From JAGVSV01 sp050952845 (lineage in GTDB: Bacteria; Bacillota; Clostridia; Christensenellales; Aristaeellaceae): 64,000 bases of DNA. Below are positions 1-7,999 of the stretch, one piece after another; position 1 is the first letter of the stretch; every line of letters begins with the position of its first letter. The notes beneath the pieces are model-generated. The model was given only the letters and a program-made list of their open reading frames with translations, did no database searches and had not been told where the DNA came from. A program made the position numbers and the translations under genes. The stretch covers positions 2,170,001 through 2,234,000 of the forward strand of contig JBMNLP010000001.1 of the NCBI GenBank assembly GCA_050952845.1, read 5' to 3'.

Positions 1-1265
1 CTTCTTTTAGTGGAGTGAATCGTTCTATCCGAAGGATGGATAGCCTTATGGTCGCATCCAACTGTAAAAAAATGTCACGATTGGAAATCATGTACACTTG
101 TGTTGCGAATATGGTGAAGCGCATGAAGAAACAAGACGAACTCATATCGGATCAATACAAGCACTATTTAGAAGAGGATGATGTCAATAAAATTATTTAT
201 CACCGCAGGAGCGATGGTTTAGAAGAGCGTCTTCAAGAAGTCATCCATGACGGTGTAAATTTAAGCAAGCAAGTTCCGGATTCTCTTTATGATAGTTCGG
301 AGTTTCGTCTTCTCCAAAGAGTTTTAAGAGAGCAAACGGAATCAACACCGAACGGTCCAAAACCTAAAGATAAAGCTCAAATCAAAACTGATAGTTTGCA
401 AAATCCATCGGATCCGGATGCGACTTACCGTAAAAAGGCCGGAAAAGATCACAAAGGTTACACTGCAAATATTGTTGAGTTGAGTCCGAATGAAGGACCC
501 AACTACATAACGCATTACGATTTAAAGCCGAATACCTATTCCGATCAATCCTTTGCGGAAGACATCATAGAAAACCTAGGACAGCAAGAAGATGAGCTGA
601 TCCTTATTGCAGATGGCGCCTTTGGAAGTGAAGATATAAAATCCGCGGCCAAAGACAATAACATTCAACTATTGACAACAGCCTTAATAGGAAAAACACC
701 GGAACCGATTCTGAGTGAATTTCAAATAGACGAAGAACAAGGGAAAGTCTTAAGCTGCCCGGGAGGTAAAGAGCCGATCAAGACCACCTACTACCCTAAA
801 ACAGGCATGTATCGAGCCGTATTTCAAAAGACAGACTGTGCAAATTGCCCATATCGTACGAACTGCTCTATGAAAGAACAGAAGAAAAGCAACGTTGTTT
901 CAATCACAAGCAAAACAATTGCGAGAGCCAAACAAGTGATTCATATGGGGAGTCAAGCATACAAAGAATTTGCAAAGAAACGGAACGGTATAGAAGGAAT
1001 TCCCTCCCTACTTCGCAGACGCTATGATATAGATCATGTGCCTGTGAGGGGGTTAGTACGCCTAAAAACCTGGTTGGGATTTAAGATTGGGGCGATTAAT
1101 AGCAAAAGGCTATTGAAAAGCGTGCAAGAACCCATAAAATGCAGTTAATATAGAGATCTATATCGACGGATTCCTTTATTTTATTTAAATCCAACTAGAT
1201 ACTGAACACCATACACTAAAGGGTGCTTTTAAGGTGGGTTCTAAACCTATGCTTTTGACACCCTA
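1..1265 (+). mobile_element. IS1182-family insertion sequence, right part
   Basis: The window opens inside an insertion sequence whose transposase reads rightward. Its right end appears to lie near 1265, because the coding sequence of the broken permease on the other strand stops matching its family at that point. A short inverted AGGGTG/CACCCT pair (about 1224-1263) sits in the non-coding tail. The left end and any target duplication are outside the window, so the right boundary is inferred from the interrupted gene and not from paired inverted repeats. Confidence 0.7.
3..1148 (+). CDS. IS1182-family DDE transposase, 5' partial
   Basis: Catalyses cut-and-paste movement of the element by acting on its DNA ends. 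The frame is open to the window edge, so the apparent GTG at 15 is not a real start and about 120-150 N-terminal residues are missing against a usual length near 500. The visible part has the mid-domain sequence DPDATYRKKAGKDHKGYT, the acidic strand LILIADGAFGSE, a Cys-rich insert (DCANCPYRTNCSM) and the C-terminal RNGIEGIPSLLRRRYD block with the last acidic residue of the DDE triad, all typical of IS1182 transposases. AT-rich codon use differs from the host genes further right. Nothing in the visible part is frameshifted, so the element may be active. Confidence 0.85.
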   Translation, partial: SFSGVNRSIRRMDSLMVASNCKKMSRLEIMYTCVANMVKRMKKQDELISDQYKHYLEEDDVNKIIYHRRSDGLEERLQEVIHDGVNLSKQVPDSLYDSSEFRLLQRVLREQTESTPNGPKPKDKAQIKTDSLQNPSDPDATYRKKAGKDHKGYTANIVELSPNEGPNYITHYDLKPNTYSDQSFAEDIIENLGQQEDELILIADGAFGSEDIKSAAKDNNIQLLTTALIGKTPEPILSEFQIDEEQGKVLSCPGGKEPIKTTYYPKTGMYRAVFQKTDCANCPYRTNCSMKEQKKSNVVSITSKTIARAKQVIHMGSQAYKEFAKKRNGIEGIPSLLRRRYDIDHVPVRGLVRLKTWLGFKIGAINSKRLLKSVQEPIKCS

Positions 1266-1406
1266 ACCAATATTAATAAAAGGAAAAACACAAAGGAGCG
1301 TAAGAATGCTTACGCAAATAATCACAAATGCATTAAATAGACGATCACCAGGGCTTTGTCTTATGGTATTTTTGATAAGAGTACGCTTTGGCAATATATT
1401 ATTCAT
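1263..1406 (-). pseudogene. YtcP-like sugar ABC permease, 5' fragment cut by the IS
   Basis: A 47-codon open frame begins at an ATG preceded by AAGGAGG, overlapping the end of the upstream permease gene; this is the usual place of the second permease in LplB/YtcP operons. The peptide contains QSPGDRLFNAFVIICVSILT and then LLCVFPFIN, matching the N-terminus of YtcP-type (carbohydrate uptake 2-like) permeases up to the first membrane helix. After that it hits a stop inside the insertion sequence. The remaining 240 or so residues lie elsewhere or are lost, so the transporter encoded here is almost certainly inactive. Confidence 0.75.
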
Positions 1407-1420
1407 TAATGACATCCTCC

Positions 1421-2341
1421 TTACCAAATTGCGTTGCCCGTCAATTTTTTGGAGATACTGTTAGCCGACAACAAAAGAATGAAATTAATTACTGACTGAA
1501 ATAGCCCAACAGCTGTAGCAATGGAATATCTAGCGTTTTGTGTACCTACTCTATATACATATGTGCTGAGAACATCTGCATTTTGCATAACTGCGCTGTT
1601 TTGCAATGTTAACGGCTGTTCAAAACCAATGTACATCAAAGAACCAATATTAAGAATTAACATGATGACAATTGTTCCAAGAATATTCGGAAGTGTGATA
1701 GAAAACATAGTTCGGAATCGTGACGCTCCATCAACTTTTGCAGCTTCATAAATAGCTGGATCTATGCCCGTTATTGCTGATAGATATACAATTGCCCCCC
1801 ATCCGGTACTTCGCCAGAGGCTTATCAAGAAATAGGTTACCAACCACCATCCCGCATCTGTAAGAAAAGGAATTGTTGAACCAGTGAGTGCTCTTATGGC
1901 AGCATTCATTAAGCCGGTAGAGGATGAAAAAACCTGGTATGCCATACCACCAATAATGACCCATGAAATAAAATGAGGAAGATAAAGAATATTCTGTGTG
2001 ATTCTTTTAAATCTCTCGTTCTGTATTTCATTTAAGAACAGAGCCAATAAGATAGGGGCTGGAAAACAAACGATCGTGCCTATTACATTGATGACAAGAG
2101 TATTCTTTAAAGCGCGATAAAAATCACTCATTGCAAAAACGGCTTTAAAGTTTTTCAAACCCACCCATTTACTTGCTGCAGCGCCCAAAAACATGTTGTA
2201 GTCCTTAAAAGCAACAGTCAGTCCAGCAATAGGTCTATACCTGAAAACAGCATAGTATATAATAGGCAAAAGAAGCATAGCATAATATTGCCAATGCCCT
2301 CTCATATAATCTGAGAATTGCTTCCTTCTTCCTGCTTTCAT
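1421..2341 (-). CDS. LplB-type carbohydrate ABC transporter permease
   Basis: 306-residue inner-membrane subunit that would form half of the channel of a binding-protein-dependent sugar importer. It has the expected six hydrophobic segments, an N-terminal basic tail followed by YYAMLLLPIIYYAVFRYRP, and the cytoplasmic EAA loop YEAAKVDGASRFRTMFSITLP (shown in part) that docks on the ATPase. Length and motifs match the LplB/YteP group used for complex or oligosaccharide uptake. RBS GGGAG precedes the ATG. The partner permease immediately downstream is truncated by an IS. No solute-binding protein or ATPase lies nearby; ATPases are often shared and encoded elsewhere. Substrate unknown. Confidence 0.9.
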   Translation of the reverse strand: MKAGRRKQFSDYMRGHWQYYAMLLLPIIYYAVFRYRPIAGLTVAFKDYNMFLGAAASKWVGLKNFKAVFAMSDFYRALKNTLVINVIGTIVCFPAPILLALFLNEIQNERFKRITQNILYLPHFISWVIIGGMAYQVFSSSTGLMNAAIRALTGSTIPFLTDAGWWLVTYFLISLWRSTGWGAIVYLSAITGIDPAIYEAAKVDGASRFRTMFSITLPNILGTIVIMLILNIGSLMYIGFEQPLTLQNSAVMQNADVLSTYVYRVGTQNARYSIATAVGLFQSVINFILLLSANSISKKLTGNAIW

Positions 2342-2531
2342 ATCATTTACTCCCAGTAGACTATTAGTCCATATTGTGAATAACTTAAATAATATATAGT
2401 TCTTGCTTGCATTGAAAGATATCGTAGTAAGACCACTGGCTTACCATTGATTTAAAGAAAAATTCTAGGGAGTTCCTAATCTTTCATTTACATACTACTG
2501 CTTCCTCCTTTATCATAGATAGCTATCAACT

Positions 2532-2560
2532 ATTATAAATACTCTAAGAGGATTTGTCAA
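2532..2560 (-). promoter_or_regulatory. Consensus sigma-A promoter reading toward the permease
   Basis: On the minus strand TTGACA (2560-2555) and TATAAT (2537-2532) are separated by exactly 17 bp, both hexamers perfect. The predicted transcript starts near 2525 and would carry a leader of about 180 nt before the permease ATG at 2341. Confidence 0.75.
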
Positions 2561-2615
2561 ATCAAATAATGGCCCCCGTAGTGCCTCATGTCAAGATAAG
2601 CGCGAAAACAATCCC

Positions 2616-2644
2616 TTGACACATTAGAAATGTTGGCATATAAT
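2616..2644 (+). promoter_or_regulatory. Consensus sigma-A promoter for the 84-aa and 610-aa genes
   Basis: TTGACA at 2616-2621 and TATAAT at 2639-2644 with a 17-bp spacer, a perfect match to the vegetative consensus, 33 bp upstream of the ATG at 2677. It should drive both downstream genes. Confidence 0.8.
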
Positions 2645-2676
2645 CAGTTAAAATAGTATAAGAAGGAAGCGATTGT

Positions 2677-2931
2677 ATGGTTGTTAATGTGGGAGTGGTT
2701 CCCGGTATTGCCAAGCAGTACAAGCAAACATCTTTCTCTATTCAATATAGGAATATCAACAGTAAGGTTCGGGAGACAGAGAAAGATCCGAATGTATATC
2801 CCAGCTTAGATGTGATACAAGCGAATAGAGAACCTATCACTGTGACTCAATTGCCCATTGTAAAAGGCAGTGGAAATTGGCAAATTGGCAGTTTCAATAT
2901 CCTATTGTCCGCGTTCAGGAGGGATAAGTAA
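2677..2931 (+). CDS. Hypothetical 84-aa protein
   Basis: Small predicted protein without a family I recognise. It begins with ATG 10 bp after an AGAAGGAAG ribosome site and directly follows a perfect promoter, and its stop (TAA, 2929-2931) lies 1 bp before the next ATG. These placements support real translation, coupled to the next gene. The middle is polar and basic, with no signal peptide or membrane segment. Another reading is that it is the residue of a longer gene, since its C-terminal part (IVKGSGNWQIGSFNILLS) looks like a beta-rich domain edge. No function is assigned. Confidence 0.45.
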   Translation: MVVNVGVVPGIAKQYKQTSFSIQYRNINSKVRETEKDPNVYPSLDVIQANREPITVTQLPIVKGSGNWQIGSFNILLSAFRRDK

Positions 2932-2932
2932 G

Positions 2933-4765
2933 ATGGAGAAAAGTGAAATCAAAAGGATCCTCGATGGGTTTCCTGATCGCAGAGACAAAGCCATACAGGC
3001 CTTGGCAGGAGAACCTCTTATTATACATCCCATTGAACCGCCTTATGAAAAAGGCCGTCCCCGCTTGGCGCGGGGATATTCCTATTCCATCCTGAACTTT
3101 GTTTTTAAAGTATTCCTGCTGAATGAAGAAAAATACTTTCAGGATGCAGACGATGCGCTTCGGAAAAACTGCGAACTGTATATTCATGATGCGCGAATCC
3201 GGGATGACCGGGACAGCTTTTACTGGTCCATTGACCTACTCTGTCGTATCATCGAGTTCTATGGAGAAAGAGGAACCGTCTGCTCTGGTAGGTTGAACCG
3301 GGATACCGAAGCCTTATGCTGTCAGATGATGCTGGTCTGGCTGAAAAAGCATTCGCGCATGCAGGATGCCGAGACGGAAAGCAGCCGTACTTGGTATGTT
3401 TGGGAATCGGAAAATCATCATTTGCAGCGTTTTTCCACCTGTTGGCATCTTGCCAGGATCCTGAAACACGCAGGTTTCCAAAGCAAAGCACTGGATGATG
3501 GTTTTTCTATTCTGCAGCATCATCAGGCGTGGACTGACTATGCAAAGGAATATTTCAAGGAGCGCGCCAGGAAATCCTTGTTTATCGAAACCAACAACAG
3601 TTTTTATGGTTTGCATTCACTCAAGGGTATCTATAACTTCTTTGATTTTTCCGATGATCCAGAATTGAAGCGGCTTTCTTCCATGTTTCTCACGCTGTAC
3701 TGGGCTGTATGGGCGCAGGAACAGCTTGATGGCGTGCGGGGCGGCGGAAAAGCGCGGATCTACCCCGGGGCATGGAGCCTCTTGGGAGACGATCCCTTGC
3801 GGCGTTTAGCCTGGTATTACCTAAATATCGGTGCGCCTTGCTCACCTGTCGAAAACGAACTGACCATTTTGACCAGTGAATATAGATTGCCTGAAATCGT
3901 GGCTGACATTGCATTAGATGCAGAAGGGCGCAGTGATTATGAAATTATCCAACAGCCTCTAGGGTTAGCGGCAGACGGATGCTATCTTCCCGCTCCAGAT
4001 TACCACGTGAGAACCGACTGGGGCGGCATCCAGCGTTATTCCTATTGTACGCCAGAATTTATTTTGGGCACCCTGATCACCGAGTCGCTGCCCTACGAAA
4101 GCTGGACACTCATCAGCTCACAAAACAAGTGGCAGGGAGCTGTTTTTTCAGACGATCCGGACGCAAGGATTGTGTTGCAGTGCGAGACAGCGGACGCCCA
4201 AGACCCTGCTGTTCTTGTTAAACGCGCCTACAATTCATTTGTATCCATCCAAAAAGAATGCACCCTGATCACCCAGAAATCGCGTTATGCCAAGGATACG
4301 CTGGGAATGCGGGTATGGTTTTCATCATCCCTAGGCAAACCCCAGTTCAGGGGGGGATGGTATTTTACTTCCGCAGATCATGCGTATGCCGCAGTAAAAA
4401 TCTTGCGTGGGAGTGGGGATTGGAATCGCGAAACCGGTGGACGATGGCTTGTGTGCAGTGACGGGACTTCGCCCGTGATTCTTTGTGTCGCCAAAGCAAA
4501 GGATTACCCGGATCTGTCTGCATTTGAGCAGCGTATTCTGAGTTGTCCCCTTTCGTATGATCGCCAGGTTCTTTCGTTTACGGATCCAGCTGGTCATCAT
4601 TTTTCTTTCGATGGAAATCAGGAACAGCACAATATGATCGATTCCATCCCAGCACCGCAACAAACGCCATTTGCCTTTCAAAGCCCATATGTAATTGGAA
4701 AGTGGGATTCCGGCAGCATAACCATACAAAAAGGACAAAACACGCTGTCCCTTGTTTTTTCCTAA
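2933..4765 (+). CDS. 610-aa protein of unknown function, lyase-like architecture
   Basis: Start chosen at ATG 2933, eight bases after AGGAGGGA, instead of the upstream GTG in the same frame. The first 350 residues are a helix-rich repeat region (aromatic, Trp- and Tyr-rich, e.g. RDDRDSFYWSIDLLCRIIEF, WYVWESENHHLQRFSTCW), and the last 250 are beta-rich. This order, an alpha/alpha toroid followed by a beta-sandwich, is what polysaccharide lyases and related unsaturated-sugar enzymes have, and the ENHH motif near residue 155 sits where such enzymes often place catalytic residues. No signal peptide, so it would act in the cytoplasm. The divergent sugar transporter suggests a role in oligosaccharide breakdown. 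The fold is inferred and the substrate unknown. Confidence 0.6.
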   Translation: MEKSEIKRILDGFPDRRDKAIQALAGEPLIIHPIEPPYEKGRPRLARGYSYSILNFVFKVFLLNEEKYFQDADDALRKNCELYIHDARIRDDRDSFYWSIDLLCRIIEFYGERGTVCSGRLNRDTEALCCQMMLVWLKKHSRMQDAETESSRTWYVWESENHHLQRFSTCWHLARILKHAGFQSKALDDGFSILQHHQAWTDYAKEYFKERARKSLFIETNNSFYGLHSLKGIYNFFDFSDDPELKRLSSMFLTLYWAVWAQEQLDGVRGGGKARIYPGAWSLLGDDPLRRLAWYYLNIGAPCSPVENELTILTSEYRLPEIVADIALDAEGRSDYEIIQQPLGLAADGCYLPAPDYHVRTDWGGIQRYSYCTPEFILGTLITESLPYESWTLISSQNKWQGAVFSDDPDARIVLQCETADAQDPAVLVKRAYNSFVSIQKECTLITQKSRYAKDTLGMRVWFSSSLGKPQFRGGWYFTSADHAYAAVKILRGSGDWNRETGGRWLVCSDGTSPVILCVAKAKDYPDLSAFEQRILSCPLSYDRQVLSFTDPAGHHFSFDGNQEQHNMIDSIPAPQQTPFAFQSPYVIGKWDSGSITIQKGQNTLSLVFS

Positions 4766-4959
4766 TCCATCTTATACTAAAGTCCATGTCGCATAGAGCG
4801 ACACAAATAGAGATGAAAGCACATTTTCACGCTAAACATCAGCAGTATTTAGGTCTGTTGATTCTGCCAAACTCTACTTCATCCTGGAATATTAGCCGCA
4901 TCTAGCCTGTTGACAAATCGTGGATATCGCTTAATTCTACGTACCTATCGTTAATTGGA

Positions 4960-5345
4960 GGCTTCCACTACCTCTTGACTCGCCTTCTTCGGGTGCCGAG
5001 GACGCGGTATTACCTTCCGCCATCCGTGCCGCTCCAATACTGCATAGATCGTACCATGCCCCACCTAATGATTGATCTTGCTTTGATATCCTGAACAGAT
5101 ACCAGAACACCTTTCTTTACATGTTCCTGGAAGCCAGAGAGCAGTTCTGCCTCTTTTCCATAACTTAGGTTGCGACGATTACCACCTTTTCGATTCTCCT
5201 GCCGGAAATAGTCCAACCCTTCCTTTGCATAGATACAACCCGCTTACACGACTAACGCTATATCCGGTGAACTTCGCCGTTTCCTCATTCGTGTATCTTT
5301 CCATTCTTTTGATCAGCACATCAAACGCCAGCATTGAGTAGCATT
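4960..5345 (-). pseudogene. IS630-family transposase, decayed N-terminal part
   Basis: Reading the minus strand in three frames gives consecutive pieces of one protein: RYTNEETAKFTGYSVSRVS (helix-turn-helix), then NRKGGNRRNLSYGKEAELLS, then GHGTIYAVLERHGWRKV and PRPRHPKKASQEVVEAS. This is the conserved N-terminal order of IS630-type transposases. At least two frameshifts separate the pieces and the catalytic DDE half is absent, so the copy is dead. The rest of the 4766-5698 gap holds nothing I can support: 4766-4959 and 5346-5698 have no convincing gene, and only a weak CCGATG/CATCGG hairpin near 5536. Confidence 0.75.
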
Positions 5346-5698
5346 AAGTATAAGCTTTCTCAGCCATGCCGAAGGCACAGCGAAAACTGCCAACCTAGTG
5401 CGAATTTTAGTTTCGCATAGAAGGCGATTCGTAAGCGATCGCCCCATCATTGTATATAAGGTTGAGCCATGCGCTTGTCAACCCGCACCCACTCCTGTAC
5501 ACTGGGGAAGAACAACCCAGGGAGCGTACACCCCCGATGAACAAAGCCCATCGGGTAAGGAGCGGATTGCAGTTAAACGTGTCATGTTTTTTCGTCCGTT
5601 CCTTGCTGCAAGCTAAAATTCCCGTCCTTTGGATTCATTGATGTTTTTCAATCGTCTATTAAGGATCAGCTTCCAAATCGTGCAAAGGAGCGTGTCGA

Positions 5699-6916
5699 AT
5701 GCATCAGGTCAATCAAACGGATTCAAGCGTATTGGTAAGCGAAAGGATTCCTATCAAGGTGTCCTATGATGTTGTTGTGGTGGGCGGCGGCGTGGCCGGC
5801 GTGGCGGCAGCCATGGCGGTGGCAAGAAAAGGGAAAAGCGTCCTGCTGATGGAAAAATCGATCATGCTGGGCGGCCTTGCTACGCTAGGGTTTGTGGTGA
5901 TTTATCTGCCGCTGTGCGATGGGGGAGGGCGAAAGCTGATCGGCGGCATATCGGAGGAGATGTTGTGGGCATCCATCGCCCATGGTTATGATACGCTTCC
6001 CGAAGCCTGGCGTACAAAACCCGATCATATTGACAGCAGCCAGCGCTATCAGACGCTGTTCAACGGTCCCTTGTTTGCCATGCGGCTGGATCGTATGCTG
6101 CTGGAAAGTGGCGCCCATGTGATGTTCGATTCCCTGTTTTGCGGTGTAATCAAAGAAGGAAATCGCGCGACGCACGTGATTGTGCAGAATCTGGACGGAC
6201 GCGTCGCTTATGCCTGCAATGCCGTGGTGGATGCCAGCGGGGACGCCGGCGTGTTTCATCAGATGGGCGCGAAAACCGTGCTGGGCAACAACTATATGTC
6301 CTATTGGGGATATTATACCGATCTGAAGGCTATCAGGGAGGCAGCCGAAAAGGGAGAAGCAGCGCCTGCCGTGAAGCTGTATACAGGCGGCTCCGATTGC
6401 AACGGCAAGGGACATCCAGCCGACATGCGGACCATGCACGGCGTATCCGCAGCGGATGTGAACGACATGGTGCTCACCGGCCGGGCGGAAGCGCTTCTTC
6501 ATTTGGAACAGCGCCCTGCCAACAGCATGGCTTACACTGGACTGCCGGGCATGCCGCAATTTCGCACCACCCGAATGATCGCGGGGGATTATGCGTTGCG
6601 CTACGCGGATAGCGGCGCGCATTTTGAGGATTCCATTGGCTGTTGCAGTGATTGGCGCAAAGCGGGCGTAGCTTTTGAGATACCTTACCGAACCCTGACC
6701 GCGCCGAACATCGAAAATGTGCTTGCGGCGGGACGAAATATCAGCTGTGCAGATCCTGAAGCATGGGAAGTTACCAGGGTGATTCCCGTGGCTGCCCAAA
6801 CGGGAGAAGCCGCGGGTATTGCCGCGGCGCTCAGCAACGGTCAGGATGTGCACGATGTGGATGCCAAAGCGGTTGCCCGCGAGATGGCGCGCTCGGGACA
6901 CCGTATCCATCTGTAA
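5699..6916 (+). CDS. FAD-dependent oxidoreductase
   Basis: 405-residue cytoplasmic flavoprotein of the FAD_oxidored family. Residues about 24-55 form the dinucleotide-binding fold: VVVVGGGVAGVAAAMAVARK followed by a basic strand and MEK, the site that holds the adenosine of FAD. The C-terminal GRNISCADPEAWEVTRVIP and the following QTGEAAGIAAALS are the usual second FAD contact of this family. RBS AAAGGAG lies seven bases before the ATG. Family members act on varied small molecules and are often near sugar-utilisation genes, as here; the substrate cannot be told. It is alone on its transcript as far as seen, with a 174-bp gap to the next gene. Confidence 0.85.
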   Translation: MHQVNQTDSSVLVSERIPIKVSYDVVVVGGGVAGVAAAMAVARKGKSVLLMEKSIMLGGLATLGFVVIYLPLCDGGGRKLIGGISEEMLWASIAHGYDTLPEAWRTKPDHIDSSQRYQTLFNGPLFAMRLDRMLLESGAHVMFDSLFCGVIKEGNRATHVIVQNLDGRVAYACNAVVDASGDAGVFHQMGAKTVLGNNYMSYWGYYTDLKAIREAAEKGEAAPAVKLYTGGSDCNGKGHPADMRTMHGVSAADVNDMVLTGRAEALLHLEQRPANSMAYTGLPGMPQFRTTRMIAGDYALRYADSGAHFEDSIGCCSDWRKAGVAFEIPYRTLTAPNIENVLAAGRNISCADPEAWEVTRVIPVAAQTGEAAGIAAALSNGQDVHDVDAKAVAREMARSGHRIHL

Positions 6917-7090
6917 ACCGGCAAAGATAAGAATCAGACGATAGCATAAAATAACTGTCTTTGGCGGCTGTTGTCCTGAAAGCCAGGCGGTGTTCAGCAG
7001 GACCCTATGGTTCCGCCCCATCCTGTAGTATAATGCGGATGCTGCGCGTTGCTTTGGCGGTGCGCAGAACATCAAAGCGGGGTGAACAAT

Positions 7091-7996
7091 ATGAACCATA
7101 TCTTCACGGACAGCAAGCTCCTGGATGCGCTGGACGCCATTCAGCTGGACTGCGAACAGCTGGTAAGCAGCTGCGCCCAAATACCGGACAGACGCGACGT
7201 CATCCTTCTGGTAAAGGCGCTGCAGGCGCTGATGTTTCCGTGTTTCTACCGGATCGGCGATAACAATCCCCACAGCCCGGAGCACAACGGCGGGCGCGCC
7301 GCGCTGGCCTGCGCCAGGGAAGGGCTTGAAAAGCTGATCAGCCTGGCGCTGCCCTTCGCAAAGGACGAGGCTCACAGGAGCGCCAGGCAGCTTACCGACG
7401 CCTTTTTGTGCACGCTGCCCGACATCAAGCGCAAGCTGACCGGCGACGCCAGGGCCATCTTTGAGGGCGACCCCGCCGCCACCACCTGCGAGGAGGTGGT
7501 GATCTGCTATCCCGGCTTTTATGCCATTTCCATCCACCGCATTGCCCACGAGCTGTTCAGGCTGCGGATTCCGCTGCTGCCGCGCATCATGTCGGAGTTT
7601 GCACACGAAAAAACAGGCATTGACATCCACCCCGGCGCTCAAATCGGGGAACGGTTTTTCATTGACCACGGCACCGGCATCGTCATCGGCGAAACCTGCC
7701 GCATCGGCCGGGATGTGAAAGTATACCAGGGCGTCACGCTGGGCGCGAAAAGCTTTGCGCTGGACGAGAACGGCATGCCCGTCAAGGGCATCCACCGGCA
7801 TCCCCAAATCGGCGACCGGGTGGTGCTGTACGCCAACGCCGTCATATTGGGCGGCGACACCGTGGTCGGCAGCGACAGCATCATCGGCGGCAACGTATGG
7901 CTCGATCACTCAGTGCCCGAGGGCAGCGTCATCTATTACGACAGCAAGCCCGGCATCCGCGCAAAAAACGCGAACGCCAGGGCTGAGGGAGGATAA
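7091..7996 (+). CDS. cysE: Serine O-acetyltransferase (EpsC type)
   Basis: Transfers acetyl from acetyl-CoA to L-serine to give O-acetylserine, the precursor for cysteine synthase. The 301-residue length, with an N-terminal helical domain and a C-terminal left-handed beta-helix, matches the EpsC subgroup. The hexapeptide repeats start at TGIDIHPGAQIGERFFIDHG, which includes the catalytic Asp-His region, and continue through GIVIGETCRIGRDVKVYQGV and IIGGNVWLDHSVP. The start at ATG 7091 follows GGGGTG; an in-frame TTG upstream lacks a ribosome site. A TATAAT at 7029-7034 may be its -10, but no good -35 is present. The next gene begins 3 bp after the stop, so the two are co-transcribed. Confidence 0.93.
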   Translation: MNHIFTDSKLLDALDAIQLDCEQLVSSCAQIPDRRDVILLVKALQALMFPCFYRIGDNNPHSPEHNGGRAALACAREGLEKLISLALPFAKDEAHRSARQLTDAFLCTLPDIKRKLTGDARAIFEGDPAATTCEEVVICYPGFYAISIHRIAHELFRLRIPLLPRIMSEFAHEKTGIDIHPGAQIGERFFIDHGTGIVIGETCRIGRDVKVYQGVTLGAKSFALDENGMPVKGIHRHPQIGDRVVLYANAVILGGDTVVGSDSIIGGNVWLDHSVPEGSVIYYDSKPGIRAKNANARAEGG

Positions 7997-7999
7997 ACC

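Larger units (their letters stand above)
2342..2676. other. Divergent intergenic region with two consensus promoters
   Basis: This 335-bp gap separates the leftward permease operon from the rightward pair beginning at 2677. It holds a perfect sigma-A promoter in each direction (separate entries) and, on the minus strand, a strong Shine-Dalgarno sequence followed by ATG-TAA in place of a gene. In operons of this type a solute-binding protein gene is often found next to the permeases, so a gene may have been lost here; that is inference. Confidence 0.6.

Noticed and set aside
5885..7909. 674-codon open frame on the minus strand
   Set aside because: It lies opposite two well-supported genes (FAD oxidoreductase, serine acetyltransferase); its composition is His/Ala/Gly-rich and it has no ribosome site, as expected for the antisense of GC-rich genes.
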